Source of the DNA: Gammaproteobacteria bacterium
Lineage (GTDB): Bacteria > Pseudomonadota > Gammaproteobacteria > Chromatiales > Chromatiaceae
Assembly (NCBI GenBank): GCA_021773975.1
Contig: JAJFJN010000014.1
Span: forward strand, 1-64,000
Direction: 5' to 3'
DNA: 64,000 bases
Position numbers and translations under genes: made by a program. Within the stretch, counting starts at the first letter, position 1, and every line of letters begins with the position of its first letter. Of the stretch, positions 54,527-64,000 are shown in pieces. Below the pieces are notes generated by a model, which saw only the letters and a program-made list of their open reading frames with translations, did not search any database and was not told the origin of the DNA.

Positions 54527-56722
54527 TTAAGCTGCTTCATGCGCCAATACAACAGCACCTAAAGGTGGTAGCGTCAATTCGGCAGATTGAGAGCAGTTCA
54601 TCCAAGCTACAGATTCAGTATTAATCCCTCCAATATTCCCGATATTGCTGCCGCCATAAAGCTCAGAGTCGGAATTCATTACTTCACGATAGAAGCCTGG
54701 GTGAGGTAAGCCAATGCGATAATTGGTTCTGGACACAGGGGTAAAGTTTAATATTACAACAACATTGTTGCCATTTTTATCTTTGCGTAGATAGCTCAGA
54801 ACAGATTGGCTGGCATCGTGGCAGTCAATCCATTCAAAACCATTGTGCTCAAATTCAACTTCATGCAGTGCACTTCGATCTTTATATAGCTGATTTAAAT
54901 CGCTCACTAGAGATTGAACACCTTGATGCTGAGGGCGCTCCAGAAGATGCCAGTCTAATGCTGTTGCATCATCCCATTCACGACCTTGCGCAAATTCACT
55001 TCCCATAAAAAGTAGTTTCTTGCCTGGATAGGTGAACAGGTAGGTGTAAAGCAGGCGCAGAGTAGCGAATTTTTGCCAGCCATCACCTGGCATTTTATCC
55101 AGCATAGAGCCTTTGCCGTGGACTACTTCATCGTGAGAGAAAGGGAGGACAAAGTTTTCAGTAAAGGCATAGAGCAACCCAAAGGTTAGTTTGTCATGAT
55201 GGTAGTGACGATGAATGGGGTCTTGGCTGAGGTAGGATAGTGTGTCGTGCATCCATCCCATATTCCACTTCATACTGAAGCCCAGTCCACCAAGCCAGGT
55301 AGGACGGGATACCTGAGGCCAGGCTGTGGACTCCTCTGCAATGATCATGGCACCAGGAAACTGCTCATGGGTGATGATATTGAGGTGCTTGAGAAATTCG
55401 ACGGCTTCCAGGTTTTCCCGGCCACCGTGTTCATTGGGAACCCAGTCATCAGCCTCCCTGGAGTAGTCCAGATAAAGCATAGAGGCGACAGCATCAACCC
55501 GCAGGCCATCCAGATGAAACTCTTCCATCCAATAGACGGCACTGGCTAGTAGGAAGTTTTCTGCCTCTTTGCGGCCATAGTTGAATATCAGTGTGCCCCA
55601 GTCGCGGTGTTCTCCTCGGCGAGGGTCTGCATGTTCATAGAGTGCTGTGCCATCAAATTGCCCTAGGGCATGCTTATCCTTGGGAAAGTGTGCAGGGACC
55701 CAATCCAGAATAATGCCAATGCCGCGTTGATGGAGGTGATCAACAAAGTAGCGAAAATCATCCGGCGTACCAAAGCGGCTGGTGGGGGCAAAATAGCCGG
55801 TAGTTTGGTAACCCCATGAGGCATCATAGGGGTGCTCGGTGATAGGCAGCAGCTCAATGTGGGTAAAACCCAGTGCGCAGACATGGTCGGCAAGGCGATG
55901 TGCTAATTCACGGTAATTTAAAAAGTGGCAGTTTTCATCTTTTTGCCAGGAACCAAGATGCACCTCATAGATGGATAGTGGGGCTTTCTGCCAATCATGT
56001 TGATTTCGGTGTTGCATCCACTGTTGGTCGTTCCAGTTGTGTTTTGTCTTGGCAGTGATGATGCCTGCGGTCTCAGGCCGGAGTTGAAACTGGTTACCAT
56101 AAGGGTCTGCTTTAACCAGCACCTCTCCCGAGCGACTGAGAATTTCAAACTTGTAGAAGGCCCCCGGCTCCAGGTTGGGGACAAATAGCTCCCAGATACC
56201 TGATTCACCGCGGCAACGCATGGGGTGAACACGACCATCCCAGTGGTTAAAATCACCAATAACACTGATCCGTTCTGCATTGGGCGCCCAGAGGGCAAAC
56301 AGAATGCCATCGATACCGTCTGCTTGATGCGTGTGAGCACCAAATACACGGTAGGCGTGCCAATGTTTTCCCTCTCCAAACAGGTGCAGATCAAAATCTT
56401 CCAGCTGGGGTGGAAAACAGTAGGGGTCATATTGGGTGTGCTGCTGCCCCTGGCTGTCCTGCCATGTGACCTGATAACGGTCAGCGGTTTTTGTCGTCTC
56501 TCCCCGCCATTCGAAGAGGTCAGTATTAGGAATGCGGGTTAGTGGCTCAGCAATCCCTTCGATATTGACCTGTTCAGCCAGTGGCAGAAAAAGCCGGATG
56601 ACAGCTCTGCTGCCTCTTCGGTGGCATCCCAAAACAGCAAAAGGGTTATGATGACGGGCTTCAATAATGCGTCGCAGTGAATCACTGAGTGTTGGTTTTG
56701 AAGTCGTTGTCTTTGAAGCCAT
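54527..56722 (-). CDS. glgB: 1,4-alpha-glucan branching enzyme
   Basis: 731 aa, full length. It has two N-terminal carbohydrate-binding modules (about 20-110 and 125-225), a GH13 TIM barrel and a C-terminal beta domain. Nucleophile Asp410 ([10 protein letters not shown]), acid/base Glu463 (IIAEESTAW) and the later His-Asp of [12 protein letters not shown] are present. It makes alpha-1,6 branches in glycogen. It is divergent from glgC; a dyad (56796-56836) lies between them. The gene has the same order as other glycogen clusters but glgA and glgP are not in the window. Confidence 0.96.
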   Translation of the reverse strand: MASKTTTSKPTLSDSLRRIIEARHHNPFAVLGCHRRGSRAVIRLFLPLAEQVNIEGIAEPLTRIPNTDLFEWRGETTKTADRYQVTWQDSQGQQHTQYDPYCFPPQLEDFDLHLFGEGKHWHAYRVFGAHTHQADGIDGILFALWAPNAERISVIGDFNHWDGRVHPMRCRGESGIWELFVPNLEPGAFYKFEILSRSGEVLVKADPYGNQFQLRPETAGIITAKTKHNWNDQQWMQHRNQHDWQKAPLSIYEVHLGSWQKDENCHFLNYRELAHRLADHVCALGFTHIELLPITEHPYDASWGYQTTGYFAPTSRFGTPDDFRYFVDHLHQRGIGIILDWVPAHFPKDKHALGQFDGTALYEHADPRRGEHRDWGTLIFNYGRKEAENFLLASAVYWMEEFHLDGLRVDAVASMLYLDYSREADDWVPNEHGGRENLEAVEFLKHLNIITHEQFPGAMIIAEESTAWPQVSRPTWLGGLGFSMKWNMGWMHDTLSYLSQDPIHRHYHHDKLTFGLLYAFTENFVLPFSHDEVVHGKGSMLDKMPGDGWQKFATLRLLYTYLFTYPGKKLLFMGSEFAQGREWDDATALDWHLLERPQHQGVQSLVSDLNQLYKDRSALHEVEFEHNGFEWIDCHDASQSVLSYLRKDKNGNNVVVILNFTPVSRTNYRIGLPHPGFYREVMNSDSELYGGSNIGNIGGINTESVAWMNCSQSAELTLPPLGAVVLAHEAA

Positions 56723-56795
56723 AATCTGGGTGTCTTCTGATGAGAAGTGGGTGTTTTATGGTGAATGAAATTAACGAATATTAATTATCATCTGA

Positions 56796-56836
56796 ATACC
56801 ATATCGGGACAATTATCTTATGATTGTAAATGGTAT
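56796..56836. promoter_or_regulatory. Operator-like dyad between glgB and glgC
   Basis: ATACCAT (56796-56802) and ATGGTAT (56830-56836) are perfect inverted copies whose centres are 34 bases apart, close to three helical turns. The dyad lies in the region between the divergent glgB and glgC genes, 58-98 bases before glgC. It could bind a regulator of both genes. No known consensus is assigned. Confidence 0.35.
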
Positions 56837-56893
56837 CATACTGCTGACGTTTTGGTTGGACGGTCATTGATTAACCTGGGGAGATTAAAGATT

Positions 56894-58162
56894 ATGAATC
56901 AAGCAAGTAATCCACGTTTTGTAAGCCGACTAACAAGAAATACCTTGGCGCTTATCCTTGCGGGCGGCCGTGGCTCACGTCTGAAACAGCTTACACAGTG
57001 GCGCTCAAAGCCTGCAGTACCCTTCGGTGGTAAGTTTCGGATTATTGATTTCCCACTCTCCAACTGTATTAATTCTGGCATCCGACGTATTGGTATTTTG
57101 ACTCAATACAAGGCTCACTCTCTTATTCTGCATATTCAGCGCGGATGGGGGTTTATGCGCGGTGAGTTTGGTGAATTTGTGGAGCTTCTGCCTGCACAGC
57201 AGCGGGTTGAGGAAAATTGGTATCAGGGCACAGCTGATGCGATCTATCAAAATATCGATATTCTAAGGAGTCATGATCCTGATTATGTGCTGATTCTGGC
57301 GGGTGACCACATCTATAAAATGGATTATGGCACTATGATTGCCCGCCATGTGGAGTCAGGTGCAGATATGACGGTTGGGTGTCTGGAGGTTGATTTGGAA
57401 ACAGCCAAGGCCTTTGGTGTGATGAGTGTTGATTCAGAAGGGCGGGTATTGGAATTTGCTGAAAAACCAGAGAACCCTAAGCCTATACCGGGATCAACAG
57501 ACACTGCTTTGGCTTCTATGGGGATCTATGTCTTTAATAAAGATTTCCTATTTGAGCAGCTGATTAAAGATGCAGATACGGATGATTCAACACATGATTT
57601 TGGGAAAGATATTATCCCTAATGTCATTAGTAACTACCGAGTTATAACGCACCTTTTTAGAGAAAATGATACCGGTGAGCAGGCTTACTGGCGTGATGTT
57701 GGTACGGTAGATGCCTTTTGGAAGACCAATCAAGAGCTGATTGGTGTAACCCCTGAGCTGAATCTTTATGACTCCAGTTGGCCAATCTGGACTTATCAGG
57801 AGCAGCTTCCACCCGCAAAGTTTATCTTTGATGATGATGATCGCCGGGGCATGGCGGTAGATTCTATGATATCCGGTGGATGTATTATTTCAGGTGCAGT
57901 TATCAGACATACCCTGCTTTTTTCCAATGTACGGGTTAATTCATATAGTGAGATTGAGGATACAGTGGTATTGCCAAATGTAGTAATTGAGCGTAACTGC
58001 CGCATTAAAAAAGCAGTGATCGATGATGGTTGTATTGTCCCTGAAGGCACTGTGATTGGTGAAGATCCAGTAGCAGATGCGGAGCGATTTCATGTAACTG
58101 AAAATGGCGTCGTGCTTGTATCGCCAGATATGCTGGGGCAGGAGATACACCGTGTCCGCTAA
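56894..58162 (+). CDS. glgC: ADP-glucose pyrophosphorylase
   Basis: 422 aa from ATG 56894, which follows GGGGAGA at a good distance; an in-frame start at 56765 would add unrelated residues. The nucleotide-binding motif is [15 protein letters not shown] (about 18-32), with [15 protein letters not shown]. The C-terminal part is a left-handed beta-helix ([37 protein letters not shown]). It makes ADP-glucose, the glucose donor of glycogen synthase. The next gene overlaps by 11 bases. Confidence 0.96.
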   Translation: MNQASNPRFVSRLTRNTLALILAGGRGSRLKQLTQWRSKPAVPFGGKFRIIDFPLSNCINSGIRRIGILTQYKAHSLILHIQRGWGFMRGEFGEFVELLPAQQRVEENWYQGTADAIYQNIDILRSHDPDYVLILAGDHIYKMDYGTMIARHVESGADMTVGCLEVDLETAKAFGVMSVDSEGRVLEFAEKPENPKPIPGSTDTALASMGIYVFNKDFLFEQLIKDADTDDSTHDFGKDIIPNVISNYRVITHLFRENDTGEQAYWRDVGTVDAFWKTNQELIGVTPELNLYDSSWPIWTYQEQLPPAKFIFDDDDRRGMAVDSMISGGCIISGAVIRHTLLFSNVRVNSYSEIEDTVVLPNVVIERNCRIKKAVIDDGCIVPEGTVIGEDPVADAERFHVTENGVVLVSPDMLGQEIHRVR

Positions 58163-59855
58163 ACAAAAACTGAAGGTTGTTCTATGCTGGCATATGCACC
58201 AGCCAGACTACCGTGGACCGGATAATAGTGATTATCAACTGCCTTGGGTCTATCTACATGCCATCAAAGACTATGCTGATATGGCTTACCATCTTGAGAC
58301 AAACCCAAATGCTCGGGCAGTGGTTAACTTTGCCCCAATACTGCTGGAACAGCTGGCTGATTATGCTGAGCAGATTCAGGATTGGCTCACTTCAGGCAAA
58401 CGTATTCGTGATCCATTGCTCTCCGCGTTGGCTGGCCCTGGCCTGCCGATTGACCGCAAGGCGCGACGGAACCTGATTGAGGCCTGTCAAAAAGCCAATG
58501 AGAAACAGCTGATCAAACGCTTTAGTGCCTTTGATCGTTTGATTGAGTTGGCCTCTTGGCTGGAGGGCCATCCTGAATCTATTCGTTATTTCAATGATCA
58601 ATATCTAGCAGATTTGCTCGTGTGGTATCACCTGGCATGGATGGGGGATAGCGTGCGCCAGAATGATCTACGGGTACAGTCACTACAGAAGAAGCGCCGA
58701 GGCTATGATTCAGATGATCGACGCCGTTTGGTTGAGCTGATTGGTGAACTGCTCTCAGGTGTTATTGAGCGTTACCGTATCTTGGCAGAATTTGGTCGCG
58801 TGGAGCTTTCAGTTACACCGTATGCTCACCCCATTATCCCGTTGATGTTGGATATTCAAACGACCAAAGAGGCGATGCCGAATGCACAGTTGCCTGAGCA
58901 ACAGAACTATCCTGGAGGAGAGCCGCGCGTCCGCTGGCATATTCGTAAAGGACTGGAGCGATTCGAACATTTTTTTGGATTTCGCCCTGAAGGGTGCTGG
59001 CCATCTGAGGGCGCAGTCAGCACAGAGACACTGCGCTTGTTAGAGGAGGAGGGGTTTCGCTGGGCAGCCAGTGGACAGCAGGTGCTGCACAATAGCCTGA
59101 CTGCCGCGGGTGAAAGCTCAGTTTTGGACAAGAATTGGTTGCACCTGCCGTACCGATTTAATGAGGGGCGACTTAACTGCTTTTTTCGTGATGATGGCCT
59201 CTCAGATCTGATTGGCTTCAAATATGCCGATTGGCATGCGGATGATGCGGTAGGCAATCTGGTGCATCATCTCGAGAATATTGCGGATACCTGTAAATCT
59301 GAACCAGATAGCGTTGTGTCGATTATTATGGATGGGGAAAACGCTTGGGAGTACTACCCACATAATGGTAGCTATTTTCTATCGGGACTCTATGAAGCGC
59401 TTGCTGAGCATCCGCGGCTTGAATTGACAACTTTTTCAGATTGTATCCGCCAGCAGAAGAATCATCGCCCTCCCTTGCCTCAATTGGTCGCAGGAAGCTG
59501 GGTCTACGGCACCTTTTCAACCTGGATTGGTGATCCTGATAAAAACCGAGCCTGGGACATGCTGAGTGAAGCTAAATCTGTCTTTGATGAAGTTGTGGCT
59601 TCGGGTCGCCTAAGCAAGCAGGCGCTGGCAGAAGTGGAGTTGCAATTGGCAACCTGTGAAGGCTCAGACTGGTTTTGGTGGTTTGGAGATTATAATCCTG
59701 GCAGTACAGTGAGTGACTTTGAACGTCTGTTTCGTCGTCAACTGACACATCTTTATGAAATGTTGGGTGAGCAACCTCCAGCACATCTCTATCAGGTTTT
59801 TGCCTATGGCAGTGGTGCGCCGTCGCGCGGTGGTGTTATGAAACAGAATGCATAG
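58152..59855 (+). CDS. GH57-family alpha-glucan-acting enzyme
   Basis: 567 aa from GTG 58152; AGGAG at 58140-58144 supports this start, inside the end of glgC. The GH57 signature HMHQP (14-18) opens the barrel. The likely nucleophile is Glu286 ([10 protein letters not shown]) and the acid/base Asp394 ([12 protein letters not shown]). GH57 includes alpha-amylase, 4-alpha-glucanotransferase, branching and amylopullulanase activities; which one applies cannot be read here. The signal-free start implies a cytoplasmic enzyme. The position between glgC and malQ suggests breakdown or remodelling of glycogen. The adjacent GH13 branching enzyme makes redundant branching activity less likely. Confidence 0.88.
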   Translation: MSAKQKLKVVLCWHMHQPDYRGPDNSDYQLPWVYLHAIKDYADMAYHLETNPNARAVVNFAPILLEQLADYAEQIQDWLTSGKRIRDPLLSALAGPGLPIDRKARRNLIEACQKANEKQLIKRFSAFDRLIELASWLEGHPESIRYFNDQYLADLLVWYHLAWMGDSVRQNDLRVQSLQKKRRGYDSDDRRRLVELIGELLSGVIERYRILAEFGRVELSVTPYAHPIIPLMLDIQTTKEAMPNAQLPEQQNYPGGEPRVRWHIRKGLERFEHFFGFRPEGCWPSEGAVSTETLRLLEEEGFRWAASGQQVLHNSLTAAGESSVLDKNWLHLPYRFNEGRLNCFFRDDGLSDLIGFKYADWHADDAVGNLVHHLENIADTCKSEPDSVVSIIMDGENAWEYYPHNGSYFLSGLYEALAEHPRLELTTFSDCIRQQKNHRPPLPQLVAGSWVYGTFSTWIGDPDKNRAWDMLSEAKSVFDEVVASGRLSKQALAEVELQLATCEGSDWFWWFGDYNPGSTVSDFERLFRRQLTHLYEMLGEQPPAHLYQVFAYGSGAPSRGGVMKQNA

Positions 59856-61338
59856 CATGAAACCACACCTAAACCAGCGGCGCGCTGGTGTCTTATTGCA
59901 TATCACCTCTTTGCCAGGAGCGGGTGAAACAGGTGATCTTGGCTCTTCTGCCAGGCATTTTGTTGATTTTCTGCAAGACTCGGGGCTTACGCTCTGGCAA
60001 ACCTTGCCCATAGGGCCGACTCAGAGTGATGGATCACCCTATCAATCTGCTTCTGTATATGCCGGCAATCCAAGCTTGATTAGCCTGGAACCACTGGTTG
60101 CAAAGGAGTGGTTAAGTGAGGGCGTGCTAAAGCGGACATCATTTTCAGGTGCTGAGAAATGTGATGCTATCGCTGCTGCCTGGCAAAGATTTAGCCAAAA
60201 TGCAGATCAATCTGATAGATCTGCATTGAACGCTTTTAAAGAAGAGCACAAAACCTGGCTGGATGATTATCTTCTTTTTCAGGCGCTGCATGATGAGTAT
60301 CACTGCGGCTGGTGGGAGTGGCCGCAAGATCTACGCCATCGTGAGCCTGAGGCCCTTGCCAAGGCATCTAAAAGATTGGCAAATAGGATTGACTATCTCT
60401 GTTTTGAGCAGTTTCTCTTTTTCAGCCAGTGGATTGAGCTAAAGCAATATGCCAACGAAAGGGGTGTGCAGCTGTTTGGCGATATGCCGATTTTCGTTGC
60501 ACATGATAGTGCAGAAGTCTGGTCTCACCAGTCCCTGTTCTTTTTGGATGATGAAGGCCACCCAACAGTGGTAGCGGGCGTGCCGCCGGACTGCTTCTCA
60601 GAACTTGGTCAGCGTTGGGGCAACCCACTCTATCGTTGGGATCTAATGCAGAAAAACGGGTTTGCCTTCTGGGTGGCGCGTTTGAAAACCCAGTTGCAGC
60701 TGTTTGATCTGATCCGAATAGATCATTTTCGTGGTTTTGAAGCCTATTGGGAGATTCCCGCAGAAGAGGAAAATGCGGTAAAAGGCCGTTGGGTAAAAGC
60801 CCCTGGGGATGCGCTATTTGATCGGCTGCATGAGGCCTATGACCCGTTGCCACTAGTGGCTGAGGATCTTGGCATAATTACGGCTGAAGTGAATGCGTTG
60901 CGTAAGAAATATCAGCTTCCTGGTATGAAGATACTGCAATTTGCTTTTTCAGGTGAGGCAGATAACCCTTATCTTCCTTTTAACCACATAGAAAACTCAG
61001 TGGTTTACACGGGAACACATGATAATGACACCAGTCTGGGGTGGTATCTTAGTCTGGACTGCGAAACAAGGAGCTATGTTGATGAATATCTTGGGCGATC
61101 GCAGGAGATCATGCCCTGGCCTTTGATTCGTAGCGCTTTAGCCTCGTCTGCCCGACTGGCGATCTTGCCGATGCAGGATCTATTAGCACTGGATGGCGTG
61201 CATCGCATGAACCTGCCAGGCACAGTTGAAGGTAACTGGGGGTGGCGTTTTAGTTGGGATCAGATTGAACCTGATCTTGCAGCGCGTATGCGGTGCAGAG
61301 TAAAAATGTATGATCGGTTGGTACTACAAAAAAAATGA
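59848..61338 (+). CDS. malQ: 4-alpha-glucanotransferase (amylomaltase)
   Basis: 496 aa. The GH77 features are GVLLHITSLPGAGETGDLG (14-32), GDMPIFVAHDSAEVW, the nucleophile Asp in LIRIDHFRGFEAYW and the acid/base Glu in VAEDLG. The closing part includes GTHDNDTSLGW. It transfers glucan chains in maltodextrin metabolism. The start overlaps the GH57 stop by eight bases; ATG 59857 is an alternative two codons later. Confidence 0.95.
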   Translation: MHSMKPHLNQRRAGVLLHITSLPGAGETGDLGSSARHFVDFLQDSGLTLWQTLPIGPTQSDGSPYQSASVYAGNPSLISLEPLVAKEWLSEGVLKRTSFSGAEKCDAIAAAWQRFSQNADQSDRSALNAFKEEHKTWLDDYLLFQALHDEYHCGWWEWPQDLRHREPEALAKASKRLANRIDYLCFEQFLFFSQWIELKQYANERGVQLFGDMPIFVAHDSAEVWSHQSLFFLDDEGHPTVVAGVPPDCFSELGQRWGNPLYRWDLMQKNGFAFWVARLKTQLQLFDLIRIDHFRGFEAYWEIPAEEENAVKGRWVKAPGDALFDRLHEAYDPLPLVAEDLGIITAEVNALRKKYQLPGMKILQFAFSGEADNPYLPFNHIENSVVYTGTHDNDTSLGWYLSLDCETRSYVDEYLGRSQEIMPWPLIRSALASSARLAILPMQDLLALDGVHRMNLPGTVEGNWGWRFSWDQIEPDLAARMRCRVKMYDRLVLQKK

Positions 61339-61366
61339 TAAATCAAATAAAACATGGGAGTAAGAG

Positions 61367-62239
61367 ATGTCAAAGAGGGTAAGAAAGGTTGTTTTTCCTG
61401 TAGCAGGGTTGGGCACCCGGTTTCTTCCGGCCACCAAGGCTAGCCCTAAAGAGATGTTGCCGGTGGTGGATAAACCGCTGATTCAGTATGCCGTTGAGGA
61501 GGCAATAGCAGCCGGTGCAGAGGTGATGATTTTTGTCACGGGCCGTAATAAATATGCCATTTCCAACCATTTTGATACAGCCTACGAGCTTGAAAATGAG
61601 CTTGAGGAGCGAGGTAAGGACAAACTGCTGAAGATGGTGCGTGATGTTGTTCCTTCGCATGTCTCTTGTGTCTTTATTCGGCAATCCATGCCTTTAGGCT
61701 TGGGGCATGCGGTGCTCTGTGCAGAACCGGTGGTGGGCGATGAGCCTTTTGCGGTCATTCTTGCCGACGATCTGATTGATGATGGTGGTAGTGGTTGCCT
61801 CTCCCAAATGGTCAAGGCTTTTGCTGATACGGGTAGTTCGATTTTAGGGGTTGAGCGAGTTGCGCAGGAAGAGACTGATAAGTACGGAATAGTAGATACG
61901 CAAGGTGAAAAACAGCTGCTTGAGGTAAAAGGCATTGTAGAGAAGCCCAAGCCAGAGAATGCACCATCTAATCTGGCTGTGGTGGGGCGTTACATCCTGA
62001 CTTCAGAGATATTTGGTCAGTTGGCGCAGACAGGTCGAGGCGCGGGTGGTGAGATTCAGCTGACCGATGGCATTGCACGACTGATGGAAAAACAAAAGGT
62101 CTTTGCCTATCAGTTTAAAGGTAAGCGTTATGACTGCGGTAGCAAGTTGGGTTACTTGATGGCGACTGTGGACTATGCGTTGCAACATCCCGAGCTAAAA
62201 GATGATTTTCAGGTCTGGTTGCAGTCGCGTTTTTGCTGA
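61367..62239 (+). CDS. galU: UTP-glucose-1-phosphate uridylyltransferase
   Basis: 290 aa. The N-terminal nucleotide-binding motif is [20 protein letters not shown] (14-33), followed by [15 protein letters not shown]. The catalytic [20 protein letters not shown] and the closing [13 protein letters not shown] are conserved. It makes UDP-glucose for exopolysaccharide, LPS and related pathways. It follows malQ by 28 bases, with a hairpin terminator after it. Confidence 0.96.
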   Translation: MSKRVRKVVFPVAGLGTRFLPATKASPKEMLPVVDKPLIQYAVEEAIAAGAEVMIFVTGRNKYAISNHFDTAYELENELEERGKDKLLKMVRDVVPSHVSCVFIRQSMPLGLGHAVLCAEPVVGDEPFAVILADDLIDDGGSGCLSQMVKAFADTGSSILGVERVAQEETDKYGIVDTQGEKQLLEVKGIVEKPKPENAPSNLAVVGRYILTSEIFGQLAQTGRGAGGEIQLTDGIARLMEKQKVFAYQFKGKRYDCGSKLGYLMATVDYALQHPELKDDFQVWLQSRFC

Positions 62240-62247
62240 AGTCAGAT

Positions 62248-62279
62248 GGCTATCAGGCTGTAGACATGGCCTGATAGCC
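62248..62279. terminator. Bidirectional hairpin between galU and a TPR gene
   Basis: GGCTATCAGGC (62248-62258) and GCCTGATAGCC (62269-62279) make a perfect 11-bp stem with a 10-base loop. It lies between convergent genes (galU on plus, TPR lipoprotein on minus), as expected for a bidirectional terminator. T runs are short (GTTTG on plus). Confidence 0.65.
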
Positions 62280-62291
62280 GTTTGAAAATGG

Positions 62292-62870
62292 CTACTTTGC
62301 AGCCTTCATCTCTTCAACCTGCATAAGCATTCTGCCAGCCTCTTCACCAATTCCTCCATTAGGATCCAGCTCCTGTGCTTTCCTCAATGGTGCTTCAGCC
62401 TCTTCGTAGCGCCCTAGTGACAAAAGAACATAACCCTTGCTGAGTCGTGCAAATTTATAGTCAGGCTTGGCTGCTGCTGATCTGTCCAGTGCATTTAGTG
62501 CAGCTTCAGTATTGCCGGTGTAGTGGTATGCAAGTCCCAAGTCATTCAGCGCGTCGTAATTCTTAGGATCAAACAGTACAGCCCGTTCATAGATGGGTAT
62601 GGCTTCATCAAAGCGGCGCTGTTCAAAGTAGGTATCCCCTAGTTTTGCTAATAGATCTACATTCTCTGGATCATCAAATAATCTAATTTTGAGCATCTCG
62701 ATAGCCGTGTCCTGGTTTGGCATCGTTGCTTGCATGCTGGGTTGTGCCTGTTGCGCAGGGGCTGATGTGCCATTGTTTCCACCTTCACAGCCCAGCAGAA
62801 AAAAGGAGGCAGCCAGTAATCCTAAAGCGGGATGGCATATATTAAATCTTTTTATAACGGGGTATTTCAT
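62292..62870 (-). CDS. TPR-containing lipoprotein
   Basis: 192 aa from ATG 62870, which gives a basic start (MKYPVIKRFN), a hydrophobic core and the lipobox LLGC (near residue 28). The mature part has a Gly/Ala/Gln-rich linker and about three to four tetratricopeptide repeats (KLGDTYFEQRRFDEAIPIY, NDLGLAYHYTGNTEAALNAL). An in-frame start at 62948 is not supported. It is probably an outer-membrane lipoprotein involved in protein contacts; its partner is unknown. Confidence 0.8.
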   Translation of the reverse strand: MKYPVIKRFNICHPALGLLAASFFLLGCEGGNNGTSAPAQQAQPSMQATMPNQDTAIEMLKIRLFDDPENVDLLAKLGDTYFEQRRFDEAIPIYERAVLFDPKNYDALNDLGLAYHYTGNTEAALNALDRSAAAKPDYKFARLSKGYVLLSLGRYEEAEAPLRKAQELDPNGGIGEEAGRMLMQVEEMKAAK

Positions 62871-62982
62871 GCGCAAAAAAACTCCTGTGTTAACTGGCTT
62901 GTTGATCTCTTTAGGTTGAAGGTGGAATGATCCAGTGTGTATGCCCATTCGTCAAGGCAGATTAAATGAATATGACATTTGG

Positions 62983-63399
62983 TTAAATGGTCAACCAGAG
63001 AAGTACATAATAGCGTAAAGCCTTACCGATAATAATAAAGAGCAGTGCGTTTAGCCAGTGTGTTTTAAGCCAACCAGCAGCCAAGCAGAGTGGGTCACCA
63101 ATAATGGGTAGCCAAGAGAAAAGCAAAATAGGACTCCCCCAATATTGCAGCCTGTTAATAGCAACATGATGTTTCTGTTCCAACTGCCGTGCAGGAAAGC
63201 GCCATATCCACCAGCGTCCCATGCCCCAACTAAGCATGCCACCTAAACTGTTACCCGCAGTAGCGATAAGTAAAAGCATGGCGGGTGAACTGATCTGGTT
63301 GACTGCCTGGTAGACAACCAGTGCCTCAGAACCACCAGGCAGCAGTGTGGATGAGATAAGGGCACTAAAGAAAAGCTCCCAAAGTGGATGGTTAGTCAT
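62983..63399 (-). CDS. YqaA-family (DedA-like) membrane protein
   Basis: 138 aa. Membrane helices lie at about 8-28, 38-58, 95-110 and 115-135. The order of motifs is that of the YqaA/SNARE-associated family: LPGGSEALVVYQAV (20-33), AGNSLGGMLSWGMGRW (about 47-62) and LPIIGDPLCLAAGWLK (about 96-111). Members are small relatives of DedA, which is linked to lipid flipping and membrane potential. The substrate here is unknown. Confidence 0.85.
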   Translation of the reverse strand: MTNHPLWELFFSALISSTLLPGGSEALVVYQAVNQISSPAMLLLIATAGNSLGGMLSWGMGRWWIWRFPARQLEQKHHVAINRLQYWGSPILLFSWLPIIGDPLCLAAGWLKTHWLNALLFIIIGKALRYYVLLWLTI

Positions 63400-63869
63400 C
63401 TATTTTTAAGATCTTAGATTTAAATGGTAATTGCGGTAAAAAGTGAGGATAGATAAACAATGAGATGAGATAATAGTTTGTCTCACTCCAATCAAAGAAA
63501 GAAAATGACATCTGTTATTGCCCACTCGCATTAGTATAAAGATATACAATCTCTGTGTTCAGAGTGCAAGGCCATTTAACAATGGGAATTGTAGGAATCA
63601 TTAAATGGAATGGAAGCGCTACCGATTGTATTTTGATGCTAATGGATAGAGGTTGTGCTCTTAAAGTAAAATCACAAAAAAACAGTTAAGTGGGTTAATG
63701 TTTGTGCACACGGTTTTTATTATTGTCCTGTCTTTCGTGGGAAAAATGGGTAAATGAAAATACAAATGATTTGGTTAGGCAATATTTATCCAAGAGAATA
63801 AGCATGACTTCACGGACCTGAAAAGAATGTAATAGTATAGTCAATTTAATAATGAACTGAGGAAGCGAT
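63400..63869. other. Gene-poor AT-rich stretch
   Basis: About 470 bases. A 73-codon minus-strand frame (63695-63916) has no recognisable features and is not called. No repeat, RNA gene or clear terminator was seen. Confidence 0.4.
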
Positions 63870-63941
63870 ATGGCTTTAGCACCCTTTAGAAGCTTACTTA
63901 AACAGATGCGTTGCATTTCAAAATTGAATTTAAATACATAA
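63870..63941 (+). CDS. Possible micro-ORF (23 aa)
   Basis: ATG 63870, TAA 63939-63941; MALAPFRSLLKQMRCISK then LNLNT. The only support is a good ribosome binding site, GAGGAAG at 63859-63864, at suitable spacing. There is no family match. It could be a leader peptide of the gene that starts at 63961, a degraded gene start, or chance. Confidence 0.3.
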   Translation: MALAPFRSLLKQMRCISKLNLNT

Positions 63942-63960
63942 TAAAAACTGGAATGGTTTT

Positions 63961-64000
63961 ATGATTAAAAAAACACCTCACTATATTTTAAGTGCAATAT
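63961..64000 (+). CDS. Partial gene at the window edge
   Basis: The last 40 bases begin an open frame MIKKTPHYILSAI that runs off the window. The start has a weak GGAA site about nine bases upstream. A Lys-rich start followed by hydrophobic residues could open a signal peptide or membrane helix. Nothing more can be said. Confidence 0.3.
   Translation, partial: MIKKTPHYILSAI

Noticed and set aside
55918-56430. 170-codon minus-strand frame within glgB in another frame
   Set aside because: Overlaps a certain gene on the same strand in another frame; no independent start or motif.
60422-60853. 143-codon minus-strand frame within malQ
   Set aside because: Shadow of a well-conserved gene; composition Pro/Arg/His-rich and without motif.
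63695-63916. 73-codon minus-strand frame near the window end
   Set aside because: No family features and no ribosome binding site; it also covers the micro-ORF on the other strand.
1-64000. tRNA, rRNA, CRISPR array or prophage
   Set aside because: No T-loop consensus with paired arms, rRNA-like sequence, regularly spaced repeat or phage gene set was seen on either strand; short RNAs could still be missed by eye.

Overview
The window looks like an ordinary chromosomal segment of a non-enteric gammaproteobacterium. The main evidence is gene order: nadB divergent from rpoE-rseA-rseB-rseC-degP, then a glutaredoxin-like gene, lepA-lepB-DUF4845-rnc-era-recO-pdxJ, then a GacS/BarA-type kinase divergent from cysM, then rlmD. 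This closely follows the layout known from Pseudomonas and relatives. Base composition is moderate. No rRNA, tRNA, CRISPR array or phage was seen. Any lifestyle (for example a marine chemolithotroph or symbiont) is only a guess from the accessory genes.

Region by region. 1-5.2 kb: an upstream palindrome, then a tight five-gene plus-strand operon: periplasmic DUF4198-like protein, NapH-like membrane polyferredoxin, double-cubane-cluster-type reductase, its ATP-dependent activase, and a CcdA/DsbD- or TauE-like membrane protein. This is the most unusual content of the window. 5.2-7.5 kb: an eroded zone with a REP-like hairpin, an IS66 remnant and an IS110/IS1111 remnant around intact comEA-like and yebG-like genes. 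7.5-12.4 kb: a Spy/CpxP-like protein and an RND pump with its adaptor. 12.5-14.5 kb: a TonB-dependent receptor destroyed by an in-frame stop and a frameshift. 14.9-23.9 kb: a nine-gene minus-strand operon that joins an intact TonB-dependent receptor, a Cys/His-rich sialidase-like propeller protein and a TlpA-like thioredoxin to a complete Vibrio TonB2-style energising system (DUF3450, TtpC-like, ExbB, ExbD, TonB, TPR). Both receptor genes have the same 15-bp-spaced direct repeat upstream.

24.1-36.9 kb: nadB, the sigma-E envelope stress operon and the lepA to pdxJ housekeeping block. 36.9-44.8 kb: a GacS/BarA-like hybrid kinase with almost no periplasmic sensor, cysM, a YdbH-like AsmA-family protein with a lipoprotein DUF1318/YdbL partner, rlmD and a CYTH protein. 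44.8-52.6 kb: a minus-strand type IV pilus tip operon (fimT, pilV, pilW, pilX, pilY1, pilE). Its PilY1 has three tandem repeats inserted inside the von Willebrand A domain. 52.9-64 kb: glycerate kinase, a 40-codon secreted micro-ORF, a glycogen cluster (glgB divergent from glgC, GH57, malQ, galU), a TPR lipoprotein and a YqaA-family membrane protein. The last 600 bases hold only a possible micro-ORF and the first codons of a gene cut by the window edge.

The genes form several functional sets: redox chemistry fed by a membrane electron relay (inferred), TonB-energised import, sigma-E envelope quality control, type IV pilus assembly and glycogen metabolism. All assignments come from reading motifs and gene order; no database search was run.
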